Source: Macrococcoides equi (GTDB lineage Bacteria > Bacillota > Bacilli > Staphylococcales > Staphylococcaceae). From it: 64,000 nt of DNA. The stretch lies in the NCBI RefSeq assembly GCF_047425865.1, contig NZ_CP179735.1; one strand, given 5' to 3'. A program made the translations under genes and the position numbers. Below the pieces are notes generated by a model that saw nothing but the letters and a program-made list of their open reading frames with translations, was not told where the DNA came from and ran no database searches. The first letter of the stretch is position 1, and every line of letters begins with the position of its first letter. This document shows, piece by piece, positions 61,623 to 64,000 of the stretch.

Positions 61623-61650
61623 TTTATAATGAACTTGAAGAGGTGAGTGT

Positions 61651-61857
61651 ATGAAAAATAAATTAGCAGAATACCGCAGATTATATGGTTACTCACAGGA
61701 AACATTGGCTAAACATTTGAAAGTATCAAGACAAACAATTATTTCGATTGAAAAAGGAAAGTATAATCCGTCGTTACCATTAGGGATGATAATTGCAGAA
61801 GTATTTAAGGTAAATGTTGAAGATATATTTATGTTAGAAGAAAGTGATTACAAATAG
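61651..61857 (+). CDS. XRE family transcriptional regulator (small)
   Basis: 68 aa, essentially a single helix-turn-helix domain: SQETLAKHLKVSRQTIISIEKGKYNPS at about 15-41, with the EDIFMLEESDYK tail of YozG-like regulators. AAGAGGTG is the ribosome site. It heads an operon with two membrane proteins and faces a perfect palindrome just upstream, its probable operator. Confidence 0.88.
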   Translation: MKNKLAEYRRLYGYSQETLAKHLKVSRQTIISIEKGKYNPSLPLGMIIAEVFKVNVEDIFMLEESDYK

Positions 61858-61867
61858 GAGGGATATC

Positions 61868-62242
61868 ATGTTTAATCATTTAGAAGGCAATCGACCAATA
61901 CTTTATTTTCTGGGCGCTGGACTGATGGTAATGTCTATCTTTTTAATGGTAGTTATTTTTGAAAAGCCGGAACTTTATGCAATGCAGTTAGTGCTTGGGA
62001 TACATTTGATACTTATGGGTATTCAAAATCGAGATGAAATTGTTGATGAACGTGTGACGATTCTGACCAATCGTGCATTTAAGACTTCATATTTAGTAAC
62101 GTTAGTTACCGGGATGATTTTCTTTACGTTATATACCTTTAACTTAATACATTTGACTGCGCAAAGTGCAATCGTTATATTACTTGCGATAATGAATTTA
62201 TCATTTTCTGTGAGTAACTTTATGTTATGGAGAAAGTATTAG
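61868..62242 (+). CDS. Small membrane protein of the XRE operon
   Basis: 124 aa with four hydrophobic helices in two pairs (about 12-28, 34-50, 68-86, 96-115). Start at 61868 after TAGGAGG, 10 bp past the regulator stop. The NRDEIVDERVTILTNRAF loop is DUF2178-like. Function unknown; regulator/membrane-protein operons of this shape are common in Firmicutes. Confidence 0.7.
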   Translation: MFNHLEGNRPILYFLGAGLMVMSIFLMVVIFEKPELYAMQLVLGIHLILMGIQNRDEIVDERVTILTNRAFKTSYLVTLVTGMIFFTLYTFNLIHLTAQSAIVILLAIMNLSFSVSNFMLWRKY

Positions 62243-62253
62243 GAGGGGTCAAT

Positions 62254-62631
62254 ATGTTTTCTAAACATAATCTAAGTCGCGGAGAATTGTTGTTTTGTGG
62301 TCTGCTTATTTCGGGTATGGTACTTTTGGGAAATATGAGTTCTGGATTTAAATTAGATGTGGGTTTAATACCTTTATCAGTAGGTTTGAGTTATTTAATC
62401 CGTGCCATTGAGCCTGGTGGCGAAAAAGATGATGAAAGAGATAAAAAGATATTGCTGGAAAGTATGAACTGGACGATACTCGGTTTATTTATAGTGTGGT
62501 CAATACTTTACGCGTTAACGTTATTTAGTGCTATCAATCTCTCAAAAGAATTGTATTTAATCATTCCAATAGCTTTTTTCATATTAGCACAATCTATAAT
62601 CAGAGTCATACTGAGTAAATTTGTGATGTGA
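62254..62631 (+). CDS. Small membrane protein of the XRE operon
   Basis: 125 aa with about four hydrophobic helices and the central charged loop GGEKDDERDKKILLESM, similar in layout to the preceding protein (NRDEIVDERVTIL...), so they look like distant relatives. ATG at 62254 follows AGGAGGGG. Function unknown. Confidence 0.68.
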   Translation: MFSKHNLSRGELLFCGLLISGMVLLGNMSSGFKLDVGLIPLSVGLSYLIRAIEPGGEKDDERDKKILLESMNWTILGLFIVWSILYALTLFSAINLSKELYLIIPIAFFILAQSIIRVILSKFVM

Positions 62632-62692
62632 AACATAATATAAAGAGAAAAGAATCACGACTAAAGTGTTTTTTTCAGATGAATATAGAGAG

Positions 62693-62727
62693 AACACCCG
62701 GCTTCTATTTAGAATCCGGGTGTTTGT
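62693..62727. terminator. Bidirectional terminator
   Basis: AACACCCGG / CCGGGTGTT stem with TTCTA/TAGAA pairing inside the loop. Between the XRE operon and the convergent protease gene. Confidence 0.8.
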
Positions 62728-62735
62728 TATATATT

Positions 62736-64000
62736 TTAATATACGCCCACGGCATCCCACGCTGCTTTAATGGTATCTGCTTCAGACTGACCATATAAAT
62801 CCTGTGCAGATTGAATGAGTGCTTCCTTTGTATCTTTAAAGTCTGATGTTGATGTTAAATAGTATGATAATGCACGGTAATATATTTGTTCAGACTTAGA
62901 TTTACCGATTTTAGTAACTGTATTATAGAATGCTTTATTTGGGATTCCTGAATTAATATGAACGCCGCCCCAGTCACCATTCTCTGTATTTGGTAAGTAC
63001 TGATAGTCATCCATATGTGATGGTTGGTCATATAATTCTGGTTGCTGGAAGCTGCGGAGTGCATCACCTGGTCTTCCTGGCGTATATACATCTTCTCCCA
63101 TCAGGAAATCTGGATCGACAAAGTATCCGAATACATCTGACATTGATTCATTGACTGCACCTGGTTGATGTTCGTAGATTAATCCTGCTGTATGTTCTGT
63201 TACAGCATGTGTTAATTCATGTGCAATAATATCATTAGCACCTGAAAGTGAAGTGAATGTCACGCCATCTCCATCACCATATAACATTGCTTCCCCGTTC
63301 CACTGTGCGTTATTATAATTATTGCCGTAGTGCACTACCGAATAGATGGGTGCCCCTTTGCCATCATATGAGTCGCGATTATGTGTATTTTTAAAGTAGT
63401 CATAAACGATATCCCCGTAATAATGCGCATCTACAGCAGCTTTTTGGCGAGATGAAGTGAAGTTACGATCAGTATCCTTTACGATGTCGATGTTTGTTTG
63501 AGTATTGAATGCATCATAAGTTTCGATATTTCCTGTATGCGTCATGTCGGCTAAGTAATAATAACTACCTTCCTGATATAGATTTAAAGGTTTCATGCGA
63601 TTATCAACACCATATCCATAACCAGTAGTCGTTGCATCAAATAACATATTTTGTTTCTTGATGACCTCTCCAGTTTCAGCATCAATTTGAATATGCCAGT
63701 TTGCAGATTTAGGTGAGACATAAATTAACTGAACATCATAAACATATTTATTTTTGTCTGCATTAATCACAACATCTGCTTTTTTTACCACACTGCGATT
63801 ATCGATATTTTTTACTTTTGATTGATCAACTCCTGCAGCTTTAAATGCAAGATCGATTGCCTGATCTTTAGATAACTTTTGTGCGTTAGATGGAGTAACT
63901 GCCTTTTGATCTAATTCACCATTGACGTGAACGACTTCATTTTTCTCGTTAACATGAATTTTAATCTCTTTGTTTAAAGCCTTTTTACCATTGTTATGTG
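62736..64000 (-). CDS. Thermolysin-like M4 neutral metalloprotease (aureolysin-like), 5' end missing
   Basis: Secreted zinc protease, about 421 residues visible; the frame is open to the window edge, so the signal peptide and part of the propeptide are outside. The visible propeptide has PepSY-like sequence (SKDQAIDLAFKAAGV). The mature domain has the zinc-binding HELTH (63221-63207), the Glu ligand in NESMSDVFGY, and the active-site His in VHINSGIPNKAFY. A first Met candidate at 63791 is internal and not the real start. It would be secreted, self-processed and broadly proteolytic, like aureolysin. Confidence 0.92.
   Translation of the reverse strand, partial: HNNGKKALNKEIKIHVNEKNEVVHVNGELDQKAVTPSNAQKLSKDQAIDLAFKAAGVDQSKVKNIDNRSVVKKADVVINADKNKYVYDVQLIYVSPKSANWHIQIDAETGEVIKKQNMLFDATTTGYGYGVDNRMKPLNLYQEGSYYYLADMTHTGNIETYDAFNTQTNIDIVKDTDRNFTSSRQKAAVDAHYYGDIVYDYFKNTHNRDSYDGKGAPIYSVVHYGNNYNNAQWNGEAMLYGDGDGVTFTSLSGANDIIAHELTHAVTEHTAGLIYEHQPGAVNESMSDVFGYFVDPDFLMGEDVYTPGRPGDALRSFQQPELYDQPSHMDDYQYLPNTENGDWGGVHINSGIPNKAFYNTVTKIGKSKSEQIYYRALSYYLTSTSDFKDTKEALIQSAQDLYGQSEADTIKAAWDAVGVY

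Noticed and set aside
63791..63793. First Met at 63791 as the start of the M4 protease
   Set aside because: The frame stays open to the window edge and encodes propeptide sequence, so the gene continues beyond 64000.
1..64000. CRISPR arrays, rRNA or tRNA genes
   Set aside because: No regularly spaced repeats or tRNA/rRNA-like sequences were found on reading.

Overview
This is a low-GC Gram-positive chromosome segment from the Staphylococcaceae, most likely a Macrococcus-type organism. The evidence is staphylococcal-type proteins (Rex, GroES/GroEL, a SirA-like receptor, CadC/CadA, an aureolysin-like M4 protease), strong AGGAGG-type ribosome sites, A/T-rich intergenic DNA and the order ABC-F / rex / tatA / tatC ... 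CPBP protease / groES / groEL, which is the ydiF-rex-tatAy-tatCy-ydiL-groESL order of Bacillus. Species assignment is inference. I saw no rRNA, tRNA or CRISPR array.

Layout. 1-13.8 kb is core: an ABC-F ATPase (cut by the window edge), redox repressor Rex with its operators, TatA and TatC, sucrose-6-phosphate hydrolase and an RpiR-type regulator, a quinone-detoxification-like pair (catechol dioxygenase plus nitroreductase), a small LPXTG wall protein, an M3 peptidase, a two-domain PPK2, a CPBP protease and groESL under CtsR and HrcA sites. 13.9-22.4 kb is an iron-regulated siderophore locus. A consensus promoter with two tandem Fur boxes drives a SirA-like receptor and two permeases, followed by two NIS synthetases, an exporter and a PLP decarboxylase-fold enzyme. 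22.5-31.4 kb holds small regulator/membrane modules, an AAA ATPase/SWIM pair, and a response regulator/ABC transporter/histidine kinase module whose kinase gene is frameshifted.

31.7-40.9 kb is the most interesting part: a type I restriction-modification locus with an expressed hsdS and two silent target-recognition cassettes, one direct and one inverted, plus a tyrosine recombinase. Every cassette starts and ends with the same short repeats, so the locus looks like a recombinase-driven hsdS switch (phasevarion type). Unusually, hsdR lies inside the segment that would invert.

41.1-64 kb is mixed chromosome: two tandem paralogues of unknown function, a DUF805 operon, a KtrB-like potassium transporter, a secreted repeat protein behind a perfect Zur box (its gene carries two frameshifts), cadCA with two CadC operators, a HelD-type helicase operon, a thioredoxin-like protein, aminopeptidase AmpS, NamA with a HAD phosphatase, a NIPSNAP-Nudix fusion, a C45-type acyltransferase/hydrolase divergent from an XRE regulator across a perfect 32-bp palindrome, and an M4 metalloprotease truncated at the right edge.
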